Assembly: GCF_000429325.1 (NCBI RefSeq)
Contig: NZ_AUBQ01000013.1
Location: 1 to 64,000 of the forward strand
DNA from: Fundidesulfovibrio putealis DSM 16056
Lineage (GTDB): Bacteria > Desulfobacterota > Desulfovibrionia > Desulfovibrionales > Desulfovibrionaceae
DNA: 64,000 nucleotides
Reading direction: 5' to 3'
Shown: one piece after another, positions 34,376-43,676 of the stretch
How positions within the stretch are numbered: the stretch's first letter is position 1
Layout of the letters: each line of letters starts with the position of its first letter
The notes under the pieces: model-generated
Databases searched by the model: none
The model's input: only the letters and a program-made list of their open reading frames with translations
Told to the model about the DNA's origin: nothing
Made by a program: the position numbers and the translations under genes

Positions 34376-35671
34376 TTACATCTTGCTCCAGTCCTCGTCC
34401 AGGATGGCCCAGCCGTCGCCCACGGGGCCGAAGACCATCTTCTTTTTGCCCTTGTCGGCCACGCCGTCCTTGCTGGCGTACTCCTGGATGAATTCCACCA
34501 GCACGCCCTCCTGGGCCAGGGTGAACTTCATGTCGCGGATGGCGACCTTTTTGGGGGCCTTGTTGCCGTTCCAGATCTGCTGCTTGTGTTCGCGAATGGC
34601 GGTCGCGCCCTTGCGGTCGCCCTGGGTGGCGTTGGGACCGTAGAACTGCATGTACTCGGCCACCTTCCCCTTTTCCCAGGCCTGGCGCCAGGCCTCGACC
34701 ACCTTGGTCACGTCGCCGCGCACGCGGGCCAGGTACTTGCCTTCAAGACCCAGGGAGGTCTCGGCATACTCCACGCCCACGATCACGAAGCGGCCCTGCT
34801 CGTTACGCTGCCAGTAGAGACGCTTGACGCCCTCGCTGGCCAGCGTCGGGGAACGGTACAGCTGGCCGAAATAGGTGACCCAGTAGTCGGGTCCCTGCAC
34901 GGCGCGCACGTCGTCGATCAGCACGTGAATCCAGGGAAGCTTGGAGAAAAGCTGGCGCTTCTGGCTGCGGAAGGCGTCGAAGGGTTCGCCGGTAGCCACG
35001 GAGTACTTGGCTGCGTCATGAAAGGCGAAGAAGTCTTCGGACTTGCGCGACCAGGCCTTGGCCCACTCCAGGGTGGCGGCAACCACTTCCTGGGCCTCCT
35101 TGGCGGCAGCGGGGGCGTCCTTGGACCAGTGGACCTCGTTGGCGATGACCACGGGCAGCACGCGCTTGGTGAACTGGGGGTCCAGTTCCTTGATGTCGGG
35201 GTTGTTCAACGCCACGCAGCCCCGGCTTTCCATGGGGGTGATGGGCCTGCCCCGCCCATGGATCCAGATGCCCGAGCCTTTGCGGCCGTTGATCACGTCG
35301 ATGGGATTGGGGTAGTTCAGCGTGAAGGCCAGGTCGCCGTAGAGACCGTAATCCAGGCCGCCGTTGATGCGTTCGCGGATGAAATAGACGCCTTCGGGGG
35401 TCTTCAGGTCGCCCTCTTTCCATTTGGTGCCCGGCTCCTGCCCGGTGGTGCAGGGCAGCTGCTTGATGGGCTGCAAAGGGCTCTGCTGCTCGAAGAACCA
35501 GAAGGTCTGCGAGGACTTGTCCACGGCCAGGAACCTCTGGGGGCCGTAAGGGTCGGCCCGCAGGCTCACCGCCCAGCCTTCGCCGGCCAGGGAGGCGGTT
35601 GCCGAGGACAACAGCAGGAAGACGGCAGCGACGATACCGGAAACGGATGTGATGGCGTGGGACAGTGCCAC
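34376..35671 (-). CDS. Csd6/Pgp2-like L,D-transpeptidase-fold protein with NTF2-like domain
   Basis: 431 residues from a GTG at 35671 chosen for its strong AAGGAGG site 9 nt upstream; a TTG at 35716 is in frame. A signal peptide ends near ATASLAG. The YkuD/ErfK fold has catalytic His138 (GIWIHGRG) and Ser149-Arg-Gly-Cys152. The C-terminal 110 residues look like an NTF2-type pocket (VVEAWRQAWEKGKVAEYMQFY). This is the domain order of Csd6 and Pgp2, which act as L,D-carboxypeptidases on peptidoglycan tetrapeptides. The Csd4-like enzyme encoded two genes downstream would act next in the pathway. Confidence 0.85.
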   Translation of the reverse strand: MALSHAITSVSGIVAAVFLLLSSATASLAGEGWAVSLRADPYGPQRFLAVDKSSQTFWFFEQQSPLQPIKQLPCTTGQEPGTKWKEGDLKTPEGVYFIRERINGGLDYGLYGDLAFTLNYPNPIDVINGRKGSGIWIHGRGRPITPMESRGCVALNNPDIKELDPQFTKRVLPVVIANEVHWSKDAPAAAKEAQEVVAATLEWAKAWSRKSEDFFAFHDAAKYSVATGEPFDAFRSQKRQLFSKLPWIHVLIDDVRAVQGPDYWVTYFGQLYRSPTLASEGVKRLYWQRNEQGRFVIVGVEYAETSLGLEGKYLARVRGDVTKVVEAWRQAWEKGKVAEYMQFYGPNATQGDRKGATAIREHKQQIWNGNKAPKKVAIRDMKFTLAQEGVLVEFIQEYASKDGVADKGKKKMVFGPVGDGWAILDEDWSKM

Positions 35672-35722
35672 GGTCTGGCTCCTCCTTGAGTCGACGGTGG
35701 GCTTGAACGGGCTCAACTACCT

Positions 35723-36267
35723 TTAGCCTTTGGCCGCGACGAGATCGGCTCGGGTGAAGATGGCGTTGAGATCGTACCCGGCGGCTGCCAGGTTCTCGCG
35801 ACCGCCTTCCTGGCGGTCAAGCACGGCCAATACCGCCACGATGGTCAGTCCGGCGTCGCGCACGCGCTCGCAGGCCTTGAGGAGCGTGCCGCCCGTGGTG
35901 ACCACGTCCTCCAGCATGGCGACCTTGTCGCCGGGCTGGAAGTTGACGAGCCCTTCAAGAAACTGGTTGGTCCCGTGCCCCTTGGACTGCTTGCGCACGA
36001 TGAAACCGGGCAGGGGGCGCTTGCCAATGTAGGACATCACGGTGACGGCGCTCACCAGGGGGTCGGCCCCCAGGGTCATGCCGCCCACGCCCTGCACGTC
36101 CAGGCCGGAGAGCATGTCGCAGAAGATGTTGCCCAGCAGGTAGGACCCTTCAGGATGCAGGGCCGTGGGCTTGCAATCGAAATAATAGTCGCTCTTGCGA
36201 CCCGAGGTGAGGACGAAATCGCCTTCGCGATAGGACTTGTCGAGAATGATTCTGGCTAACCGCTGTT

Positions 36268-36271
<4 letters not shown>
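35723..36271 (-). CDS. pyrE: Orotate phosphoribosyltransferase
   Basis: 182 residues from a GTG that overlaps the purB stop by 4 bp. PyrE attaches orotate to PRPP in pyrimidine synthesis. The PRPP loop VAMLEDVVTTGGTLLKA is at about 118-134, and SGRKSDYYFDCKP near 23-35 is a family signature. It belongs to a minus-strand operon with purB and ends 51 bp before the shape module, which may be cotranscribed. Confidence 0.94.
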
Positions 36272-37563
<1,292 letters not shown>

Positions 37564-37699
37564 GTGTGCCGTGGGTTGCTAGTGGCTCCCCCCGGTCGGC
37601 AAGGGCCTTTCGGGAGTGCGCCGTTTGACGGGATGGCCGCGCGGCGGGCGGGGCCTGTAAACCAGCGAGGCAGCCGAAGCTGCCCCGCAGGATCAAAAA

Positions 37700-38026
37700 T
37701 CAGTTGGAACAGCCGCCCGATGCGCAGGTCGGCGCGCAAGGCTTGGCTTCGGGAGCGGCTTCGGCCTTGGCCTCGGCCTTGGGCGCGCATGACGCGCCAG
37801 CACCCGTTGAAGCGGGCGAAGCGGACGACCCTGACGAGTCCCCCGCAGGCTTGGAATACAGATCGGAATACCAGCCGCCGCCCTTCAGGACGAAAGACGA
37901 ACTGGAAATGAGACGCTCGGCCTTGCCGCCGCACACGGGGCAGGGTACCTGGCGCTCCGTGAAGTCCTTCTGCCATTCCTCGAAAGTCTGCTGACATTCC
38001 TGGCAGCGGTATTCGTAGATGGGCAT
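37700..38026 (-). CDS. FmdB-family zinc-ribbon protein
   Basis: 108 residues from the ATG at 38026, preceded by AAGGAGGA. The first 45 residues form the FmdB zinc ribbon (MPIYEYRCQECQ, then CPVCGGKAERL), with two CxxC knuckles. It is followed by the common GGGWYSDLY segment and a low-complexity Ala/Lys/Ser tail ending in a Cys pair. Members are putative small regulatory or metal-binding proteins without a firm function. It is upstream of purB-pyrE on the same strand. Confidence 0.88.
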   Translation of the reverse strand: MPIYEYRCQECQQTFEEWQKDFTERQVPCPVCGGKAERLISSSSFVLKGGGWYSDLYSKPAGDSSGSSASPASTGAGASCAPKAEAKAEAAPEAKPCAPTCASGGCSN

Positions 38027-38218
38027 GGCTTCCTCCTTGAACAAACTCGGCGCAATTCGTAACGGCGCAGGAATAAGACGCCGGAGCGCGGTTGTCAAAC
38101 AACTCTCACGGACGGCGGTATCTCGGCAGACCTGCGCTGAATGGCCACGACAGGCCACGGGACAAGACACGCGCGCCGATGCGGCGGACGTCCCGCCGTG
38201 CGCGGCGTGGGCCTGAAA

Positions 38219-38238
38219 CGTCCCGGCATTCCGGGACG
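38219..38238 (-). terminator. Hairpin after the 36-residue gene
   Basis: CGTCCCGG pairs perfectly with CCGGGACG around a 4-nt loop. On the minus strand it is followed by TTTC. It is a short candidate terminator. Confidence 0.5.
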
Positions 38239-38259
38239 CTCATGCAACAATCGGAAAGC

Positions 38260-38370
38260 TTAGGACTTCTTGGCGGCCTTGGCTTCGCGGATGCGCTCTT
38301 TCATGCGCTCCATGCGGCGTTTGCGGCGGCGGTCCAACTCTTTCTTGCGTTCGATCTTCTTGTGAGCCAT
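38260..38370 (-). CDS. 36-residue basic helical protein
   Basis: The minus strand from ATG 38370 encodes 36 residues beginning MAHKKIERKKELDRRRKRRM and ending AKAAKKS. The start has a strong AGGAGG site 8 nt upstream. About half of the residues are Lys or Arg, and a single amphipathic helix is likely. This suggests a nucleic-acid- or ribosome-binding micro-protein, but I cannot name a family. The gene is too short for most gene finders. Codon use and the ribosome-binding site argue that it is real. Confidence 0.7.
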   Translation of the reverse strand: MAHKKIERKKELDRRRKRRMERMKERIREAKAAKKS

Positions 38371-38472
38371 GGGTCGTTCCTCCTGGCGGTAATCGCTCGA
38401 AAAAAGTCACCTACGGATTTGGAAGCCCACTGTCCAGCTGTTTTTTCCCCGCAAACCTGTTACAGATGCTTC

Positions 38473-41277
38473 GTGTCACATTCACGCGCAAGAATCATAC
38501 TGCTCGCCATCGTCGTCTGTGTCGCCGCCGCCCTGCGGCTGGCCTGGCTGGAATCCATCCCCCTGTGGTGGGACGAGTTCGTCACCCTGGGCCGGGCGCG
38601 CCTTCCCCTGGGCGAGCTGTGGCAGAGCCTCTCCTTCCAGGGCCCCTCGGACTCCTCCCTTGATTCCTCCCCGCCGCTGCTGCACGCCATCGTGCATTAC
38701 GCGCTCGAACTGGGCAGCGCCACCGAGACCTGGGTCAAGCTGCCTAGCGCCGTTTTCGGAACGCTCACGGTGCTGGTGCTGTACCCGCTGGGCACACGCC
38801 TGTACCGGGGGCGCGCCGGGCTCTTCGCCTCGGCCCTGCTGGCCCTGTCGCTCTACCACATCCACTACAGCCGCGAGGCGCGGCCCTACTCGCTCTATCT
38901 GCTGCTTGGCGTCACGTCCCTGTGGCTTCTCTTGCGAGCGCTGGAAAAGAACCGCTTCCCGGACTGGGCCGCCTACGCCCTGGCAGCCGCAGCCACGCTC
39001 TATTCATCCTACCTGGGCGGGGCCAGCCTGGCCGCCCAGGCGGGCTACGTGCTGATGCTGGGGCTCGCCCGCCAGCTGCCCGCCAGGACGTTCCTGGCCG
39101 CCCTGGGCGCGTTCGCCGCCACTGCGCTGGCCTACGCCCCCTGGCTGCCGGGCCATCTGTTCCACATGCAGCTGATCGCCTCGCCCGGCGAGGGCATGGG
39201 CCTCAGTTTCGAGGTGCTGCGCCGGGCCATGCTGGAATACTCCGCCCAGGGCACCCTGTATCTGGCCTGCGCCGGTCTGGGGCTGGCCGTGGGCATCCCG
39301 CGAAACCCCAAAGGGACCGCCCTGCTGCTGCTCTGGACGTGCCTGTCTCTGGCGGCGGTGCTCTTGATGCGCACAGGCATCACGGACACCCCGCGCGCGC
39401 TGTTGAACTTCGTGCCCGGCCTGGCGCTCCTGGCCGGGGCCGGAATCGACATGCTGGTGCGCGGCGTCTCCCTGGCCCTCCCGGACCGCGCCGCCGCGCT
39501 CCTGGGCCTTGCTGCGGCAGTGGCCGTCAGCCTGCCGGGGCTGGCCGGGCCGGGCTCGCTGGCCGAGTACTACCGCCGCGACCAGCACTCCGTGCGAGAC
39601 GACCTGCTGGCAGTGGCCGAGGCAAAAACCAACATCGACGCCCTGGCCTTCCCGCGAAACCGCCATCTGAAAATGTTCACGCGCTGGTACCTGCCCGGCG
39701 TGTTCGACGACCTGAGCTCCAGCGACGCCGTACCCTACCGGCGGGTCCTGCTGCTGGCCGGGCAGGACTTCACGCCTCCGGGCCTTGGCAACCCGGAGAC
39801 CTTCGGAGATCTGTCCGGCTACCGCCTCGGCCTGGTGAACCTGAGTCCCCTGGACTGCGCCGGACCCTGGCGCGCGGACTTCTCCGGCATGGACTTCTAC
39901 CGCGAGGCCGAACGCTTTAACAACATCGGGCCGGACCTCTTCCAGAAAACCCTCAGCCTCTACAACCCGAACCGCCCCGGTCTGGCCCTGTGGCGGTTCA
40001 CGGCTCCCATCGGGGGCTTCAAGGCGGATGTGCCCTTGCGCTGCCGCCTGCGCCTGTCCCGCAGCAAGGCCACGCCCGCGCCGGACGCCTCGGCAATGAT
40101 ACTGGCCGGGAACGGACCTGACACCCTGACGGAGCTCGCCCGCGTCACCCAGGCCGATTTCCCGCCGGACGCCCTGGTTGGCGAAACGGAAATATCCCTG
40201 GCCATCCCCAACCCCGGCGACAGCGACCTGTTCCTGGCCGTGGCCCTGGAGCCCGGAACCGTCCACGGCAACCTGGAGCCCGTCTCCCTGGAGATCGACC
40301 TGCCCCCCGACGGCGCCGCCGCCCGGCATGTCCTTAAGGCCGAACGCATCAAGGCGCGGCTGAACATCGCCACCTGGACTCCCGGTCTGGTGCGCGCAGG
40401 CGACGACGCCCTCTACGCCTTCGCTCCGGACGACCCGGCCCTGGCGGACTTCCTGGCCGCGCACCCCGGCATCGCGCCCGTGGCAGAGCTGCCCGGATTC
40501 ATACTGTTCGACCCGGCCCTGGCCCGTCCGCTGCTGGACGTCCCCGGCCCTGAGTTCCTCTTCACCCCCGGCACGGTCCAGGGAGTCAGCGTGTCCGGCA
40601 GATTCGCCGGGCAGACCGTCGCCTTAGGAGACGCCGCCCTGCGCCTGCCCACCGCGCCAGACGGTTCGCTCCTGCGCCTCGCGCCTTCCGGGGCTGGCAG
40701 GCTGCGCACCGTGATGGACTTCACCGGCCCCGTCTCCTGGGACAGGCAGGTCTTCACGCAGTTCAACGTGGAGAAGTCCGCCTCGGAGCCGTACCTCAGC
40801 TGCAAGGGCGAGAACAGCTGCTTCGTCGTCTATGCGCTGGAGTCTCCGGCCCCCATCCGGGCCGTGCGCATGGTCTACTCGCCCGAAGCCTACGGCGAAC
40901 CCGGCCAGACCAACGGAGCGCGCCTGTCCCTGTCCACGGACGGCAATACCTACCGCGAGCTGGATTCCTTCAGCGTCTCCGGCTCGGAGCTCTGGGAGGG
41001 CGGCAAGCGCCGCGTGGCCTGGGTCACGCTGAAAGAGCCCGCCCAGCGCGTCTACCTGCGCCTGGAGCTCACCAGCGACAAGGCCCGCCTGCGGGCCGCG
41101 CCCGGCTCTCCCATGCGCCTGGACGCCTGGCTGGACCCCGTCCCTCTGCTGGCGGGCAAACTGCCGCTCGTCCTGCCTGCGAAGCCCCTGCGCGGCGCGA
41201 GCACCGGCGACCCCGTGTCGGTTTCGCTCTCCCCCGAACCTCTGCCCGACCTGGACCGACTCCTGGCCCCCCATTGA
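38473..41277 (+). CDS. Giant GT-C (PMT-like) glycosyltransferase
   Basis: 934 residues from a GTG at 38473; the longer open frame upstream would read through the antisense 36-residue gene. Motifs match PMT/GT83-type enzymes: WWDEFVTLGRARL with the catalytic acidic pair, and HYSREARPYSLYLL. About ten helices occupy the first 380 residues. The rest is a long extracytoplasmic region of beta-sandwich character. It shares this plan with the protein at 17650-19917. No terminal helix is evident. Substrate is unknown; sugars are probably taken from polyprenyl phosphate on the periplasmic side. Confidence 0.85.
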   Translation: MSHSRARIILLAIVVCVAAALRLAWLESIPLWWDEFVTLGRARLPLGELWQSLSFQGPSDSSLDSSPPLLHAIVHYALELGSATETWVKLPSAVFGTLTVLVLYPLGTRLYRGRAGLFASALLALSLYHIHYSREARPYSLYLLLGVTSLWLLLRALEKNRFPDWAAYALAAAATLYSSYLGGASLAAQAGYVLMLGLARQLPARTFLAALGAFAATALAYAPWLPGHLFHMQLIASPGEGMGLSFEVLRRAMLEYSAQGTLYLACAGLGLAVGIPRNPKGTALLLLWTCLSLAAVLLMRTGITDTPRALLNFVPGLALLAGAGIDMLVRGVSLALPDRAAALLGLAAAVAVSLPGLAGPGSLAEYYRRDQHSVRDDLLAVAEAKTNIDALAFPRNRHLKMFTRWYLPGVFDDLSSSDAVPYRRVLLLAGQDFTPPGLGNPETFGDLSGYRLGLVNLSPLDCAGPWRADFSGMDFYREAERFNNIGPDLFQKTLSLYNPNRPGLALWRFTAPIGGFKADVPLRCRLRLSRSKATPAPDASAMILAGNGPDTLTELARVTQADFPPDALVGETEISLAIPNPGDSDLFLAVALEPGTVHGNLEPVSLEIDLPPDGAAARHVLKAERIKARLNIATWTPGLVRAGDDALYAFAPDDPALADFLAAHPGIAPVAELPGFILFDPALARPLLDVPGPEFLFTPGTVQGVSVSGRFAGQTVALGDAALRLPTAPDGSLLRLAPSGAGRLRTVMDFTGPVSWDRQVFTQFNVEKSASEPYLSCKGENSCFVVYALESPAPIRAVRMVYSPEAYGEPGQTNGARLSLSTDGNTYRELDSFSVSGSELWEGGKRRVAWVTLKEPAQRVYLRLELTSDKARLRAAPGSPMRLDAWLDPVPLLAGKLPLVLPAKPLRGASTGDPVSVSLSPEPLPDLDRLLAPH

Positions 41278-41288
41278 GGCACCACGCC

Positions 41289-41690
41289 ATGCGCCCCCTC
41301 CTCCCATGCTTCGCCCTGATGGCCACCCTGCTCTGGACGCCCTTTCCCGCCAGCTCGCAGGAGACGCCTGACCAGACACCCGGCGACCTCTTCGCAGAGG
41401 GCTACCGGCACCTGACCGGCCAGGGCGTCCCCAAAGACGCCACCCGCGCCGCAGCCTCCTTCCTGGAGGCCGCCCGCATGGGCGAGCCCCAGGCGCAATT
41501 CCAGCTCGGCATCATGTTCATGGACGGACTCGCCGTGCCCCGCGACCTTCTGTGGGCCTGGTTCTGGCTCGACCGCGCCCACGACCACCCCGACCTTCCC
41601 GACGCAGCCCGGCAGCTGGCCCAGGGCAGGCTCGCGACGGCCACGCTCCTGCTGACCGCTGATCAGAAGAGGCGTCTGGGCATCAACTGA
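41289..41690 (+). CDS. Sel1-repeat exported protein
   Basis: 133 residues from ATG 41289; a TTG at 41274 is an alternative. A signal peptide ends near PASSQE. It is followed by two Sel1-like repeats (GDLFAEGYRHLTGQGVPKDA and the unit starting ARMGEPQAQFQLGIMFMDG), helical hairpins that mediate protein contacts. The gene lies 11 bp after the GT-C gene, so it is probably cotranscribed and could be a periplasmic partner of the transferase. Confidence 0.8.
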   Translation: MRPLLPCFALMATLLWTPFPASSQETPDQTPGDLFAEGYRHLTGQGVPKDATRAAASFLEAARMGEPQAQFQLGIMFMDGLAVPRDLLWAWFWLDRAHDHPDLPDAARQLAQGRLATATLLLTADQKRRLGIN

Positions 41691-41767
41691 GGAGAGTTGA
41701 GAGAGGGGAGGCAGGAAGTCGGGAGCGATGGCGCGCCGTGAGTAAGCGGCGGCTGCGGGATTCGATC

Positions 41768-41840
41768 ATTGAGGCCTAAGAAGGCCTCCGGCGGCCAAAG
41801 GGCTACGCCCTCTGGACACCCATTTCGCTTCGCGGGATAT
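41768..41840. repeat. Intergenic palindromic repeat of a second type
   Basis: GAGGCC-TAAGAA-GGCCTC, then CCGGCGGCC and AGGGC-TAC-GCCCT with CTGGACACCCATTTCGCTTCGCGGG. The GCCGCCGGAGGC core also appears at 6427-6438. It lies between the convergent Sel1 and porin genes. Confidence 0.5.
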
Positions 41841-41860
41841 GGCGGCATGCTGTCACGGGA

Positions 41861-43327
41861 TCAAAAACTATAGAGAAAACCTGCGGCGACCTTCCACGAG
41901 TCCTGCGCGGCGTTCACGAACCGCGCCCCCCAGATGCTCTTTTGCAGGCCGCCAGGGTGCGCGAACCCCGTCTCCACGATCAGCTTGAGCTGCGGGGTCA
42001 CCGCGTAGGCGTGATCGAAGTTCACGCCCATCAGGTACTCGTTCACGCTCAGGTTCTTGCCCATGGTCACCATATAACCGGGACCGTTCAGGGCCACGGA
42101 GCGCCGAAGCGGCGCGGGATCGTTTGTGCCGCGCATGTACACCGCCGTCAGGCGCGAGGAGAGGTCTTCCATCAGGGACATCCTGTCCAGGGTGACGCCG
42201 ATTCCCCAGGCCCCGATGGGGCTCGCATACACGCTGGTGGAGTTGTCGAAGGTCTGCCCGGTGCTGAACAGGTAGGAGCCGCCCGCGTTCCAGGTGCGCA
42301 CCAGGGCAGGCATGCGCTCTGACCCGTTGGCGATGTCCGCGTCCTCGCCTGTGGACCACCAGCCGAACACACGCGGCGTCACCCGGTCGAACCCCGTGTA
42401 CTCCAGGGCCATGTCCGCGAACAGGCCGCGCCGCTTATTCTTGCCCGCATCCCCCAGGCCCCCGCTTGCGCCTATCAGGTCGGCATAAAGAGCCACGTTC
42501 TGCACGGCCAGCTTTGAGGCCGCCCCGCCCCACAGGGTCGACGCCGTGTCCTGCCGGTAGCCCGGCCTGCCCGCGAAGTAGCCCAGGGAGTAGAGCTCCT
42601 GGCGGATGTAGCCCAGGTCCGGCGCGCCGTCCGGGCTGCCGACGTAGGGGTGCGCCCCTTGCGCGTTCATGGACAGGGCCAGCGCGGTCCAGGGCGTCAC
42701 GGAGAATGTCTCCGAGCTGAAGGGCAGGCTGAGGAACGCCATGTCCAGGATGTTGCGCGGGGATGCGGCCACGTCCTCCAGGGCGTTCACGTAGGAGAGC
42801 GGCCTGCCGTAGCCCAGGATCAGGTCGGCCCACTCGGCCAGGGGAATCTTCGCGGCCAAGGCCCCCAGCTCCGTGTCCATCACCACGCTGCCGTTGAAGG
42901 CCTCGGACTGCGGCAGGGTCACGGTCTGCTTCCCGGCGGTCACCTGCACGTCCGTGCCCGGCACCGTGAACTGGAGATACGCCTTGAACACCTGCACCGA
43001 CACAGCCGGGTTGTCCACGGTGAGGTAATCGTTTCCCCAGGGTGTGTTGTTCACCTGGAGCCACAGGGTGAACCCCAGGTTGTCCCCCTGGGTGACGTCC
43101 GTGCGCAGACGCAGCCGCTGCCACAGGGCGAAGGCGTCCTCGGTCTGCGTCCCGTCCGTGCTCCAGCCGATGAAATTGCGGTTCCTGAAGGACGCGCCGT
43201 ACACGTAGTGCTCGCCGGACATGCGCACCTGGGCCGGCTCGGCCCGGCCCTCGCCAGCCAGAAACAAAGCCAGGAACGCCAGCGCCAGCGCCTGGGCTCG
43301 TGCCAGAGTGTTGTGCCCTGTCATCAT
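41861..43327 (-). CDS. Desulfovibrio-type outer-membrane porin
   Basis: 488 residues from ATG 43327; starts further upstream lack a signal peptide directly after them. The signal peptide ends GEGRAEP. The mature protein consists of alternating amphipathic strands with aromatic girdles and ends in the Phe-terminal strand VAAGFLYSF, as required for insertion by BAM. Segments such as SGEHYVYGASFRNRNF and LWQRLRLRTDV are typical of the homotrimeric porins abundant in Desulfovibrio outer membranes. It probably allows passive solute entry. Confidence 0.88.
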   Translation of the reverse strand: MMTGHNTLARAQALALAFLALFLAGEGRAEPAQVRMSGEHYVYGASFRNRNFIGWSTDGTQTEDAFALWQRLRLRTDVTQGDNLGFTLWLQVNNTPWGNDYLTVDNPAVSVQVFKAYLQFTVPGTDVQVTAGKQTVTLPQSEAFNGSVVMDTELGALAAKIPLAEWADLILGYGRPLSYVNALEDVAASPRNILDMAFLSLPFSSETFSVTPWTALALSMNAQGAHPYVGSPDGAPDLGYIRQELYSLGYFAGRPGYRQDTASTLWGGAASKLAVQNVALYADLIGASGGLGDAGKNKRRGLFADMALEYTGFDRVTPRVFGWWSTGEDADIANGSERMPALVRTWNAGGSYLFSTGQTFDNSTSVYASPIGAWGIGVTLDRMSLMEDLSSRLTAVYMRGTNDPAPLRRSVALNGPGYMVTMGKNLSVNEYLMGVNFDHAYAVTPQLKLIVETGFAHPGGLQKSIWGARFVNAAQDSWKVAAGFLYSF

Positions 43328-43676
43328 GTTGCGTCCATGCCCGATTGCATCATGAATCCACACTACGGGCATACCCCTTTGCAGGTCCAGCAGGCACGCC
43401 CGCAGGTTATCGCCGAAAAAATGGCGGACAAGATGACCTGAGCATGCTATGTCCTCGACAATTCCTTGTGCAATCATGCCCTGACCCATGCCGGGCGGGC
43501 CTTCCAGCCGCTCCGCCGGGATTGACGGTGTTCCCTGCTCAGGAAATTTCAGTAATCGGGAGAAAAATCATCTTTTTTATCCCGCGCGTGATTCAGGTCA
43601 CATCTGGTTGTCCGGAAGCGGCCTATTGATGTTGCCAGACGAGGCAATCAGACAACAACCCTTACGGAGGACGACT
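43328..43676. other. Divergent porin/hcp intergenic region
   Basis: No gene. It must hold the promoters of both neighbours. The only clear signal is the GTGA-N6-TCAC palindrome at 43588-43601. Confidence 0.6.
43588..43601. promoter_or_regulatory. CRP/FNR-superfamily operator candidate upstream of hcp
   Basis: GTGATTCAGGTCAC is a perfect GTGA-N6-TCAC palindrome 75 bp before the hcp ATG. This is the half-site type used by CRP-like regulators; HcpR regulators of the same superfamily control hcp in many anaerobes. It differs from the TTGAT box at 16903. Confidence 0.55.
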
